Of a DNA stretch of 64,000 nt, positions 9,801 through 18,500 are shown piece by piece. The stretch comes from Nocardioides sp. URHA0020 (GTDB lineage: Bacteria; Actinomycetota; Actinomycetes; Propionibacteriales; Nocardioidaceae). The notes beneath the pieces were generated by a model. That model did no database searches. It had not been told where the DNA came from and saw only the letters and a program-made list of their open reading frames with translations. The position numbers and the translations under genes are program-made. Location: positions 1,033 to 65,032 of the forward strand of contig NZ_KK211165.1 of the NCBI RefSeq assembly GCF_000620705.1, given 5' to 3'. Each line of letters starts with the position of its first letter. Within the stretch, counting starts at the first letter, position 1.

Positions 9801-10160
9801 GGCGACGCGGGCCCGCGCTACCTGGTCGTCGACTACAAGACCAACCGGCTCGGCGACCCCGACCTGCCGTTGACGGCCGCCGACTACACCCGCGACCGGG
9901 TCACCGAGGCGATGCTGCACTCCGACTACCCGCTCCAGGCGCTGCTGTACGTCGTGGTCGTCCACCGCTACCTGCGCTGGCGCCAGCCGGGCTACGACCC
10001 GGCGACCCACCTCGGCGGCGTGCTCTACCTCTACGTCCGCGGCATGTGCGGGCCCGAGACGCCGCTGGTCGACGGCCACCCGGCCGGCGTCTTCAGCTGG
10101 ACGCCGCCCGCCTCGCTGGTGGTCGCGCTCTCCGACCTCCTGGACGGGAGGACGCGATGA
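6855..10160 (+). CDS. recB: Exodeoxyribonuclease V subunit beta (RecB)
   Basis: A 1101-residue UvrD/Rep-type helicase fused to a RecB-family nuclease. Walker A is ASAGTGKT at residues 21-28. Walker B is MVDEFQDTDP, and IGDPKQAIYAFRGGD and WVSKGLQYP follow as later helicase motifs. Near residue 993 the nuclease motif VVDYKTNRLG supplies the catalytic Asp and Lys, so nuclease activity appears intact. It is the 3'-5' motor and only nuclease of RecBCD. ATG 6855 sits on the recC stop, which fixes the start; longer in-frame extensions lie inside recC and are ignored. Confidence 0.96.
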   Translation: MDSFDLLGRLPAGPTTTVLEASAGTGKTFTLAGLVTRYVAEGEATLDEMLLITFGRAASQELRERVRGQLVAAADALDDPRLVGDDQLLTHLLTGTPTELAERRDRLRDALAGFDAATIATTHQFCQLVLRSLGVAGDTDAGVTLVESLDDVVAEIVDDLYLQRFGQQRDKPELTRAQALGLARDVVANPRTTLTPEDPPAESVEGIRRAFACDVLTELERRKRRLGILGYDDLLSRLAVALEDEDAPARARMHGRWRIVMVDEFQDTDPVQWEVIERAFAGHSTVVLIGDPKQAIYAFRGGDIVTYLKAATAADHRWTLGTNYRSDQPLVRRLATLLGGAALGHPEIVVRDVEAHLQGHRLAGAPANDPFRLRVVTREKFGVTGTRTVPMDEVREHVAADLAADIQLLLASGATYDGRPVAAGDVAVIVEAHKDARVCRDALAAIGVPAVYTGDTDVFASQAAADWLCLLEAFEQPHRTGLVRAAATTMFFGESAASLAAGGDRLTDDVADTLRRWADHARERGIAAVYEAAMVAGMAGRVLAWRGGERHMTDLAHVGQVLHETAHREHFGLPALLDWLRSQRTTGAAERNRRLDSDAAAVQIMTVWVSKGLQYPLVYLPFAFNRHIPSREVVLYHRGEERCLDIGGKGQRGFRQVEARGRQEMAGDDIRLTYVALTRAQSQVVAWWAPSWDEPNGGLSRLLRGRSQGEAVVPDSCATGVDDATVLAGFRAWEARGGPSIEESVRRTPAPVAAGTGRTDLGMRRFTRGIDTGWRRTSYSGLIRAAEESRGVSTEPEVGSLDDEVDGLAVGAALVAEPAAVGADLPSPMADLPAGATFGSLVHGVLETADPQAPDLLAELTAQVREQLTWWPVDAGVDDLAAALVPLHHTPLGPLAPGLTLGDVAQADRLCELDFEIPLAGGDLVGAAAEVTLADVGVLLRRHLAAGDALAPYADRLSGHGLAEQSLRGYLSGSIDVVLRVPGDAGPRYLVVDYKTNRLGDPDLPLTAADYTRDRVTEAMLHSDYPLQALLYVVVVHRYLRWRQPGYDPATHLGGVLYLYVRGMCGPETPLVDGHPAGVFSWTPPASLVVALSDLLDGRTR

Positions 10161-11935
10161 CGATCCCCGCGGTCGAGGACCCGCACGACCACCGGCTGGT
10201 GCCGTCGGCGCGCGGTCTGCTCCGCACCTTCAACGACGCCGAGGTGCTCGACGCGGCCGACGTCCACGTCGCCCAGCGCGTGTGCGCGCTCGCCGGCGAG
10301 GAGGAACCGCTGGTCGGGCTCGCGGTCGCGCTCGCCGTGCGCGCCGTGCGCAGTGGGTCCGTGTGCGTCGACCTGACCACCGTCGCCGACGAGTCGCTGC
10401 TGCCCGACCTGCCGTGGCCGAGCCTCGAGGAGTGGCGGGCGGCGCTGGCCGCGACCTCGCTCACGCAGGTCTCCGAGGGTGGCGCGACCGTGCTGCGGCT
10501 GCTCGACGACCGACTCCTCTACCTCGACCGCTACTGGCGCGAGGAGGAGCAGGTCTGCGCGGACCTGCTGGCCCGGCCGGCGCCGGTCGCCCTCACCGCC
10601 GAAGCCGCCGCCGCGCTCGAGGCGGGGCTCGACCGCGTCTTCCCGAGCGAGGGGTACGACGAGCAGCGTGCCGCCGCCCGGATCGCGCTGTCGCAGAGCA
10701 CCACCGTCCTGACCGGCGGGCCCGGCACCGGCAAGACCACCACGGTCGCGGCGCTCCTCGCCCTGCTGGTCGCCCAGGCCGAGGCCCCCGGCCGGCCCTC
10801 CCTCCGCATCGCGCTCGCCGCCCCGACCGGCAAGGCCGCGGCCCGGTTGCAGCAGGCGGTCGAGGAGGAGGTCGCCGGGCTGCCCGCGTCCGACCGGGCA
10901 CGGCTCACCGGCCTGCACGCGGTCACCTTGCACCGGCTCCTGGGCGCCCGCCCCGACACCTCCGCACGCTTCCGTCACCACCGCGACAACCGGCTGCCGC
11001 ACGACGTCGTCGTGGTCGATGAGACCTCGATGGTCTCGCTGACGATGATGGCCCGACTGCTGGAGGCGGTCCGGCCCGACACCCGGCTGCTCCTCGTCGG
11101 CGACCCCGACCAGCTGGCCTCGGTCGAGGCGGGCGCGGTGCTGTCCGACCTGGTGGAGGGCCTGGGGGCGCGCAGCGACGTACGCGTGGCCGCGCTGCGC
11201 ACCTCCCACCGGTTCGGGGAGGCGATCCGCTCGCTCGCCGAGGCGGTGCGCACCGGCGACGCCGACCGCGCCGTCGAGCTGCTGCGGGCCGGCGACGAGC
11301 ACGTCGAGCTCGTCGACGAGCCCGACCCGGTCCCCCGCATGCGCGAGCTGCTGCTCGGTCCGGCGCTCGACATGGTGCGCGCGGGCGAGGCCGGCGACGT
11401 CGACGGCGCCCTCGCCGCGCTCGACCGCCAGCGGCTGCTGTGCGCCCACCGCGAGGGGCCGTACGGCGTCCAGCACTGGAACCGCCAGGTCGAGCGCTGG
11501 CTCGGCGAGGAGACCGGCGAGCCCATCTGGACGTCGTGGTACCCCGGACGTCCGCTCCTGGTCACCGCCAACGACTACGGCCTCGGCATCTACAACGGCG
11601 ACACCGGCGTCGTCGTGCGCCGCGGGGAGCGTGGACTGCGTGCGGCGATCGCCGGCAGCACCCGGCGCCACGACCTGGCCACCGGTCGGCTCGGCCAGCT
11701 CGAGACGATGCACGCGATGACGATCCACAAGAGCCAGGGCGGCCAGGCCGAGCGGGTGGTCGTCGTGCTGCCGCCGCCGGAGTCGCGGCTGCTGACCCGC
11801 GAGCTCTTCTACACCGCGCTCACCCGGGCCCGCGAGCGGCTCGTGATCGTGGGCTCCGAGGACGACGTGCGGGCCGCGATCGGTCGCCGGGCGGTGCGCG
11901 CCACCGGTCTCCGGTTGCGGCTGGCCGCCGACTGA
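10157..11935 (+). CDS. recD: Exodeoxyribonuclease V subunit alpha (RecD)
   Basis: A 592-residue superfamily 1B helicase, the 5'-3' motor of RecBCD. Walker A TGGPGTGKTTT lies around residues 186-196. VVVDETSMV is Walker B, LVGDPDQLASVEAGAVL the following motif, and MTIHKSQGGQ with YTALTRARERL closes the UvrD-like C domain. ATG 10157 overlaps the recB TGA, which fixes the start. It is the last gene of the coupled operon; no strong hairpin follows. Confidence 0.96.
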   Translation: MTIPAVEDPHDHRLVPSARGLLRTFNDAEVLDAADVHVAQRVCALAGEEEPLVGLAVALAVRAVRSGSVCVDLTTVADESLLPDLPWPSLEEWRAALAATSLTQVSEGGATVLRLLDDRLLYLDRYWREEEQVCADLLARPAPVALTAEAAAALEAGLDRVFPSEGYDEQRAAARIALSQSTTVLTGGPGTGKTTTVAALLALLVAQAEAPGRPSLRIALAAPTGKAAARLQQAVEEEVAGLPASDRARLTGLHAVTLHRLLGARPDTSARFRHHRDNRLPHDVVVVDETSMVSLTMMARLLEAVRPDTRLLLVGDPDQLASVEAGAVLSDLVEGLGARSDVRVAALRTSHRFGEAIRSLAEAVRTGDADRAVELLRAGDEHVELVDEPDPVPRMRELLLGPALDMVRAGEAGDVDGALAALDRQRLLCAHREGPYGVQHWNRQVERWLGEETGEPIWTSWYPGRPLLVTANDYGLGIYNGDTGVVVRRGERGLRAAIAGSTRRHDLATGRLGQLETMHAMTIHKSQGGQAERVVVVLPPPESRLLTRELFYTALTRARERLVIVGSEDDVRAAIGRRAVRATGLRLRLAAD

Positions 11936-12001
11936 GGGCTGATACGCCGAAACCACGCCGCAATCTGGTCCCGCTAGGGTCGAGGCAGATTGGAGTCCGA
12001 G

Positions 12002-12622
12002 ATGCCCTTCCTGCTGCGCGTCGAGCTGCCCGACGTCCCCGGATCCCTGGGACGCCTCGCGGGTGCCATCGGTGAGGCCGGCGGTGACATCGAGGCGATC
12101 GAGATCGTCGAGAAGCTCGACGGCACGGCCGTCGACGACGTGCTCCTCGAGATCGCGCCGGGCACCATGCCCGACTCTGTCGTGTCGGCGGTCAACGGCC
12201 TCGACGGCGTCGAGGTCATCTGGATCAGCCGGTACGCCGCGGGCGGCAACCTCTTCCTCGACCTCGAGGCGGTCGAGGAGCTGACGGCCGATCCGGAGGG
12301 CGCGCTGGACCGGCTGATCGACCTGCTGCCGGTCACCTTCCGCGCCGACTGGGCCGCCCGGGTGAGCAAGGCCGACGGGATCGTCTACACGACCGAGGCC
12401 GCACCGTCCGACCTCCGGTGGACGCACATCGACCGGGCCGAGCCGATCGAGAGCCACGACGACAACACCATCGCCTGCGCCGCTCGCCTCAACAAGTCCG
12501 AGATCGTGGTGATCGGCCGCCGCGGCGGGCCCGAGTTCCTCGACTCCGAGATCGCCCGGCTCGGCCACCTGGTCGGGCTGGCGATGTCGATCTCACGCGC
12601 GGCCAAGGCGCACGCTCACTGA
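12002..12622 (+). CDS. ACT-domain protein
   Basis: A 206-residue protein with an N-terminal ACT domain (about residues 1-75; LLRVELPDVPGSLGRLAGAI is the classic opening) and a C-terminal region of about 120 residues without a confident family. ACT domains bind amino acids or other small ligands and regulate metabolic enzymes. No catalytic domain is attached, so it is probably a stand-alone ligand sensor; the ligand is unknown. I chose ATG 12002 because GGAG lies at good spacing; TTG 11990 would add four residues. It follows recD by 66 bp on the same strand. Confidence 0.75.
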   Translation: MPFLLRVELPDVPGSLGRLAGAIGEAGGDIEAIEIVEKLDGTAVDDVLLEIAPGTMPDSVVSAVNGLDGVEVIWISRYAAGGNLFLDLEAVEELTADPEGALDRLIDLLPVTFRADWAARVSKADGIVYTTEAAPSDLRWTHIDRAEPIESHDDNTIACAARLNKSEIVVIGRRGGPEFLDSEIARLGHLVGLAMSISRAAKAHAH

Positions 12623-12629
12623 GGCTGCC

Positions 12630-13949
12630 TCACGGCACCGACTTGATCCGGGTGACGAAGACCGACCCCAGGATGGCGACGACGAACGCGCTGCCGTAGA
12701 GCACGCAGTAGCCCACCGAGAACCGGTCGCCGTGGGTCTCGGTGACGCCCCCGAACGACTCCACCACGATCAGGATCGCCGCCGCGATGCCCGGCGCGAA
12801 CACCTGGGGGAGCGCGTTCGCGATGTTGATGACGCCGAGGTCCTTGCCACGGTCGTCGGCCCCGGGGAGCACCTGGGTGATCAGGGCGAAGTCCACCGAG
12901 GTGTAGATGCCGTACCCGAAGCCCATCAGGACGGCGGCGACGACCGCCGTCGGCCAGGTCTGCCCGACGGCGAGCAGCAGCGCCGCGCACGCGCCGATCA
13001 CGCCCGACCAGATCACGAACACCTTCCGCTTGCCGGTGCGGTCGCTCCAGATGCCGAAGGTCACCGCCGTCGCCATCAGCACGGCGGCGTACGTCGCGGT
13101 CAGGATCAGGACCCGTCCGTCGGCCTCCTTCTTGTCGAAGCCGATCACGTCCTGCATGTAGTACAGGAGGTAGAGCAGACCCAGCGCGTTGCCGAGGTTG
13201 ACCAGGAAGCGCGTCAGCCAGGCCCAGGCGAAGTCGGGGTGCTCGCGCGGTGAGATCCAGAAGGAGCACAGGAACGCTCCCCAGTCGAACGCCGCGGGTC
13301 GCTCCTGAGGCGTGAGCGGGAGGTCGCGCGAGTCCAGGCAGTAGGGGATGGTCAGCACGAGCAGCACGAGCGCGGTGACGACGTACCCGGCCGCGATGCT
13401 GCCCGTCGCGGCGGCGATGCCGGTCCCGCCGACGACGCCGACGGTCTGGGCGATCGCCAGGATGCCACCGATCTTGCCCCGGGTGGCGACCGGCACCTGG
13501 TCGGGGACGGTCGCGGTGACTGCCGCGAGCATCGCGTTCAGCGATGCCTGGACGCCGCACCAGCCGAGCGCCATCAGCACGACGGAGTCGGCCGCGGCGA
13601 GCACCAGCAGCGACAGGGCGCCGCCGACCGCGCCGGCGACCACCCACGGCAGTCGTCGACCGGCGCGCAGGGTCGTCCGGTCGGAGAACGCTCCGAAGAC
13701 CGGGTTGCAGATGACCGACGTCGCCGCGCCCAGGCCCAGCACCAGCGAGAGGATCTGCTTCTTGCTGTCGGCGTCGATCGCCTCGGCCTGCTGGGCGAGC
13801 AGCACCGAGATCGGCCCGAAGAAGCCGGCCCAGAGCCCGACGCTCGCCAGGGTCAGGAAGCCGACCCAACGTGCGGGCGGGTTCTCGGTCGGCTCCGCCA
13901 GGGCGGATCGACGCAGGGCCGGTCGAGACGGGGGTGTGTCGGTGGTCAC
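12630..13949 (-). CDS. MFS permease, possibly sugar-type
   Basis: A 439-residue protein with about 12 hydrophobic segments and the MFS loop motif FGAFSDRTTLRAGRRLPW after the second segment, as in the SLC45/GPH-like sugar permease branch. The N-terminal 25 residues are hydrophilic. The GTG start at 13949 is the first in-frame start. It converges on the ACT-domain gene with a gap of only seven bases. No sugar-catabolic gene is adjacent, so the substrate cannot be inferred. Confidence 0.8.
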   Translation of the reverse strand: MTTDTPPSRPALRRSALAEPTENPPARWVGFLTLASVGLWAGFFGPISVLLAQQAEAIDADSKKQILSLVLGLGAATSVICNPVFGAFSDRTTLRAGRRLPWVVAGAVGGALSLLVLAAADSVVLMALGWCGVQASLNAMLAAVTATVPDQVPVATRGKIGGILAIAQTVGVVGGTGIAAATGSIAAGYVVTALVLLVLTIPYCLDSRDLPLTPQERPAAFDWGAFLCSFWISPREHPDFAWAWLTRFLVNLGNALGLLYLLYYMQDVIGFDKKEADGRVLILTATYAAVLMATAVTFGIWSDRTGKRKVFVIWSGVIGACAALLLAVGQTWPTAVVAAVLMGFGYGIYTSVDFALITQVLPGADDRGKDLGVINIANALPQVFAPGIAAAILIVVESFGGVTETHGDRFSVGYCVLYGSAFVVAILGSVFVTRIKSVP

Positions 13950-13968
13950 TCCGGCATTGTGGGGCCGA

Positions 13969-14412
13969 TCAGGCGCGTTCGAGCAGGAACACCGGGATCT
14001 CGCGGTCGGTCTTCTTCTGGTACTCGCCGTACGTCGCCCAGGTCGCGACCGAGTAGTCCCACCACTCGGCGCGCTCGTCGCCCTCGAGGCGGCGCGCGAC
14101 GTACGTGTGCTTCTCCGCGCCGTCCTGGAGGTCGACCTCCGGGTTGGCGACGAAGTTGTAGTACCAGGTGGGGTTCTTCGGGGCTCCGCCGAGCGAGGCG
14201 ATCGCGACGTACTTGCCGTCCTTCTCCACCCGCATCACCGGGTTCTTGCGGAGCTTGCCCGACTTGGCGCCCTTCGAGGTGATCACCACGATCGGCCACT
14301 CCGGGTTGCCGCGCAGGATGTTGCCGCGCTGGCCGTTGGAGGACTCGAACTCCTCGACCTGGTCGCGGACCCACTGCTCGGGGCTGGGCTCGTACTCGCC
14401 TTCAAGTGTCAT
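13969..14412 (-). CDS. Deazaflavin-dependent nitroreductase-family protein
   Basis: A 147-residue protein of the DDN/F420-dependent oxidoreductase family. Diagnostic segments are ITSKGAKSGKLRKNPVMRV, which contacts the deazaflavin phosphate in the family, and ASLGGAPKNPTWYYNFVANP. In mycobacteria, family members reduce quinones or nitroimidazoles with F420H2. A quinone role would fit its divergent neighbour menB, but that is inference from position. The start is ATG 14412 with GGAGGG just upstream. Longer upstream frames run antisense to menB and are artefacts. Confidence 0.88.
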   Translation of the reverse strand: MTLEGEYEPSPEQWVRDQVEEFESSNGQRGNILRGNPEWPIVVITSKGAKSGKLRKNPVMRVEKDGKYVAIASLGGAPKNPTWYYNFVANPEVDLQDGAEKHTYVARRLEGDERAEWWDYSVATWATYGEYQKKTDREIPVFLLERA

Positions 14413-14435
14413 GCCCTCCAGAAGACCATGCGCCG

Positions 14436-14458
14436 GCTCCCTATTCCAGGCAGGGAGC
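14436..14458. promoter_or_regulatory. Inverted repeat in menB/DDN divergent region
   Basis: Six-base arms GCTCCC and GGGAGC separated by 11 bases lie midway in the 69-bp region between the divergent start codons. It could be an operator or a transcript hairpin; no regulator can be assigned from this window. Confidence 0.3.
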
Positions 14459-14481
14459 GCGGCGGCGATAGCGTCGGGGCC

Positions 14482-15399
14482 ATGAGTGCCATCACTGGGG
14501 TGTCCGAGATCTTCGACGCCGACGACTGGGACGACGTGCCCGGCTTCGAGGACCTGACCGACCTGACCTACCATCGGGCCAAGGCCCACGGGACCGTCCG
14601 GGTCGCCTTCGACCGCCCGGACATCCTCAACGCCTTCCGCCCGCACACCGTCGACGAGCTGCTCCGGGTGCTCGAGCACGCGCGACGGTCCAGCGACGTC
14701 GGCTGCGTGCTGCTGACCGGCAACGGGCCGAGCGACAAGCACGGCAAGTGGGCGTTCTGCACCGGCGGCGACCAGCGGATCCGGGGTCGCGCGGGCTACC
14801 AGTACGCCGACGGCGAGACGGAGGAGACCGTCGACAAGGCCAAGCTGGCCCGTCTGCACATCCTCGAGGTGCAGCGGCTGATCCGCTTCATGCCCAAGGT
14901 CGTCATCTGCGTCGTCCCCGGCTGGACCGCCGGCGGCGGTCACAGCCTGCACGTCGTCTGCGACCTCACCCTGGCGAGCCTCGAGGAGGCGCGCTTCAAG
15001 CAGACCGACGCCGACGTGGGCTCCTTCGACGGGGGCTTCGGCTCGGCGTACCTCGCCCGTCAGGTCGGCCAGAAGTACGCCCGCGAGATCTTCTTCCTCG
15101 GTGACGAGTACTCCGCCGAGGACGGCGTCCGGATGGGCACCGTCAACCGCGCGGTGCCGCACGCCGAGCTCGAGAAGGTCGCCCTCGACTGGGGTCGCAA
15201 GATCAACGGCAAGTCGCCGACCGCCCAGCGGATGCTGAAGTACTCCTTCAACCTCCTCGACGACGGCCTGGTCGGTCAGCAGCTCTTCGCGGGCGAGGCC
15301 ACCCGACTGGCGTACATGACCGACGAGGCCCAGGAGGGTCGCGACCAGTTCCTCGAGAAGCGCGACCCCGACTGGTCGCCGTACCCCTGGTACTACTGA
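14482..15399 (+). CDS. menB: 1,4-dihydroxy-2-naphthoyl-CoA synthase (MenB)
   Basis: A 305-residue crotonase-fold enzyme that closes the second ring in menaquinone synthesis, from o-succinylbenzoyl-CoA to DHNA-CoA. Family marks include FCTGGDQRIRG, VPGWTAGGGHSLHVVCDLT for the oxyanion hole, QTDADVGSFDGGFGSAYLAR around the active site, and the C-terminal DPDWSPYPWYY tail that reaches a neighbouring subunit in MenB hexamers. The length is normal for actinobacterial MenB. The start is ATG 14482. No other men gene is in the window. A strong palindromic terminator follows at 15525. Confidence 0.95.
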   Translation: MSAITGVSEIFDADDWDDVPGFEDLTDLTYHRAKAHGTVRVAFDRPDILNAFRPHTVDELLRVLEHARRSSDVGCVLLTGNGPSDKHGKWAFCTGGDQRIRGRAGYQYADGETEETVDKAKLARLHILEVQRLIRFMPKVVICVVPGWTAGGGHSLHVVCDLTLASLEEARFKQTDADVGSFDGGFGSAYLARQVGQKYAREIFFLGDEYSAEDGVRMGTVNRAVPHAELEKVALDWGRKINGKSPTAQRMLKYSFNLLDDGLVGQQLFAGEATRLAYMTDEAQEGRDQFLEKRDPDWSPYPWYY

Positions 15400-15524
15400 T
15401 CGGGCGGGTTTCTCCAGGTCAGAGGGCTGTTGGCCCCGTTGCGTGTCAGACGGCTCTTGCGACGTCGGCGCTGGTCGGTATCGACATGGCCGCCTCGGCC
15501 CTTCGCGCTCGGAGCAGTACGACG

Positions 15525-15568
15525 CCCACGGACGCGCCCGGCGGTGCACCGCCGGGCGCGTCCGTGGG
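15525..15568. terminator. Perfect 44-bp palindrome, bidirectional terminator
   Basis: Arms of 20 bases (15525-15544 and 15549-15568) are perfectly complementary around a TGCA centre, giving a very stable GC-rich hairpin. It lies between the convergent menB and subtilase genes, the expected place for a shared terminator. No T-tract follows on the menB side, which is common in actinobacteria. Confidence 0.85.
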
Positions 15569-15576
15569 AGAGGGGA

Positions 15577-18500
15577 TCAGAAGACTCGGTAGACCACCTT
15601 CTTCGACGAGTCGGACGTGTACGTCGCGTCGCCCCGGTAGCTGGCGGACAGCCGGTAGGCGCCGGCCTTGCCGGGCCGCCAGGTGATGGTCGCCCGGCCG
15701 CCCTTCAGCCTGGCGGTGCCGATCCGGTGCCCGCCTGCCTTGAGCACGACCTTGCCGGTTGCCCGGACCCCCGCGACCGTCGGGACCTTCACCGTTGCCT
15801 TGACGACCCGGCCGTGCTTGCCCCTCGTCGCGGAGAGGCGGAGCCCGACCTTCGCCCGGGCCTTGGTCATGGTCACCCTGGTGATGCTCGACTGGGTGGA
15901 GTCCAGCGATGCGTTGCCGAGGTAGACGGCCCGCAGGGCGACGGCGCCCGGCTTCTTCGACGAGTACGTGAGCGTCGCCTGACCACCCGAGAGGGAGCCG
16001 GAGGCGACCGTCCTGCCGGTCGCCGTGTCCACGACCTTCACCTTGCCCGACGGCGTCGCGATCTTCGTGGGATCCGCCACGATGACCTTCAGCCGCGCCG
16101 GAGTGCCGCGGACGACGGTTGCCGCCCGGACCTGCAGGGCGACTCCCGACGCCGACTTGGACACGGTGATGGTCGTCGGGCTCGAGGACGCGGTCACGTA
16201 GGCGGTGTCGCCCAGGTAGCGCGCCTCGAGGGTCTGGGCCCCCGCGGTGGTGGGTCGGTAGGTGACGGTGGCGCTGCCGCCCTGCACCGTCGCACTCCCG
16301 GCCACGGTGCCGGTCGTGGTGTCCACGACCTGCACGGTGCCGGTCGGGGCGGAGAAGCCGCTCGGGTCGGACACGGCCACGGTCACCTGGGTGCTGGTGC
16401 CGCGCAGGACTGACGCCGGATCGGCGGCCACCGCCACCGTCGGAGTCGACTTGATCGCGACGACCTGGGCCTTGCTGCCGACCGCGTTGTGGAAGTGGAC
16501 CATCATCAGACCCAGTCCCCGCCCGGCCTTGTAGCTGGCCGCGTTCCGGGTGACGCTCAACTGCGCGGAGTCCTGGTCGAGGACCAGCGGACCGTCGCCC
16601 TCCGCGTCGGTGACCGAGATCCCCGGGGTGTAGAGATCCGCGATCATGGGCCGCACCAGCTCAGCGGTCTGCACGCTGATGCTCTGGGCGTCGACGACAC
16701 CCAGGCTCGTCGAGGCGAAGCTCACGACGCCGTAGCCGATCCGAGGGTTGCTCTCGTTCACGCCGTACTTGGCCAGGACACCCATCGACAGCGGGATCAT
16801 CAGGGTGTCGCTGTCGAACTTCGCCAGGTCCAGGCCGAGCGCGCCGTTGAGCGGCTGGACGTCCACCACGTCACCGGTGGACAGCTCGACCAGGTTCGCG
16901 ACGAACAGGTCCTCGTCCGGGATCCGGCTGGTGTAGGCCATCAGCTCGGGGTTCGTGTCCCCGTCGACGTCGATGTAGGCGTCGAACTCCACCTTGCTGC
17001 CCGGGGTGCTGTACGCAGCCCGGGTGTTGATCGCGATGTACGCCGTCGACGCGGCGACGTTCTGGTGGATCGGGTAGTCCGAGGCGTAGCCGACGTACTT
17101 GAGGTCCGCCGAACGGTCGTCCGGCAGCCCCGCACAGAGATTGACCTGCGTGCCGATGCAGTCCGGCAGCGCCGGGCTGATGGCCTGCAGCTCGAGGCCG
17201 GCCGCGATCGAGCGGACCCGCTCGGCCCCGGTGCCGTTGTCGACCCCGGTCCCGGACAGCGTGATCGATCCCGTGCTGGCCCCGGTCGGCAGGGTGGTGG
17301 TGTCGGCCTGCGTCATGGTCGAGGTGGGCCGAGGTGCCGAGTAGACCGGGACCCGCAGCTGCGGGGCGCTACCGGTCGTGGGCGTCAGCAGCAGGTTGCC
17401 ACTGGCGTCGGCGAGCGTGTCCAGCGCGTCGCCGTCGAGGTCCTCGCGGCCGTGCGTCGGGTCGGTCGTGTGCGTCATCAGCGTGGGGTCGGTGACGGTG
17501 AACGTCACGGTGACCGATGCCTTCGCGCCCGGCGCGACACTCACCGACGCGGGAGCGACGGCATAGCTGACCCCCGGGACCGACGTGATCGCGTCGTAGC
17601 TGGCGGCGTACGTCGCCGCCGTGTCCCCGGTGTTCTGGACCGTGACCGTCTTGGTCGCCGTCATCGGGGCCGTGACCTCGACGGGGCCGAAGGAGACGCT
17701 GACCGCGCCGGGGTCGTCGGCCACGTAGGCGAGGACCTCGTTGGTCAGGGCCGCCGCTGCCTGGATCCGGCCCGCGCCGACCCGGTTGGGGGCGTAGCGC
17801 GCGCTGCTGGGCTCGCTGGATCCGTCGACGTAGAGGTTCTGGCCGGCCGTGTTCATGATGTCGGCCTTCACCTGCTCGGGGCTCCAGGCGGGGTGCGCCG
17901 AGACCACGAGGGCAGCAAGACCGGCCACCATCGGTGACGCCATCGACGTGCCGCTCTCGGAGACCCCGTCGTCACCCGTGCCGACGGCGGTCGAGAAGAC
18001 GCTCGCGCCCACCGCGGCGACGTCGGGCTTGATGTTCCCGTTGCCCCGCATGCCACGCGACGAGAAGTCGGCGACCTTGTCGGTGTCCTCCGGGAAGAAC
18101 TGCGTGACTGAGTTGGTCTTAGTGCCGGTCGCCGTCACGGGCTTGCCCGCGGCGAGGGCCGCGCGGATCGCGTCGCCGCCGCTCTTCACGACCAGGACGC
18201 CCGGGATGGTGGCAACGCCGGTGATCCCGGCGCTCATCACCTGGGCGCTGTTGGCGAAGATGAAGCCGGCGGCGCCGGCCGCCTTGAGGAACCCACCGCG
18301 GGCGGCGGAGCCACATTCGAGCGCCTCCTGCGTCCAGGTGACCAGCACGATCTTTCCCGCGATCTTCGCCGCGTCACCCGGTGAGAACGCCGTGCAGGCG
18401 GTGGCGTTGTCGGCAGGAGCGAGGACGACGTCACCACTCAGGTCGGGCTTGGTCGACCAGCTGTACGCGATCGAGCGGGAGACGCCGTACAGCTCGCCGG

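Noticed and set aside
13348..15399. Plus-strand frame extending menB far upstream
   Set aside because: The MenB family starts at 14482; the extension runs antisense to the MFS and deazaflavin-type genes.
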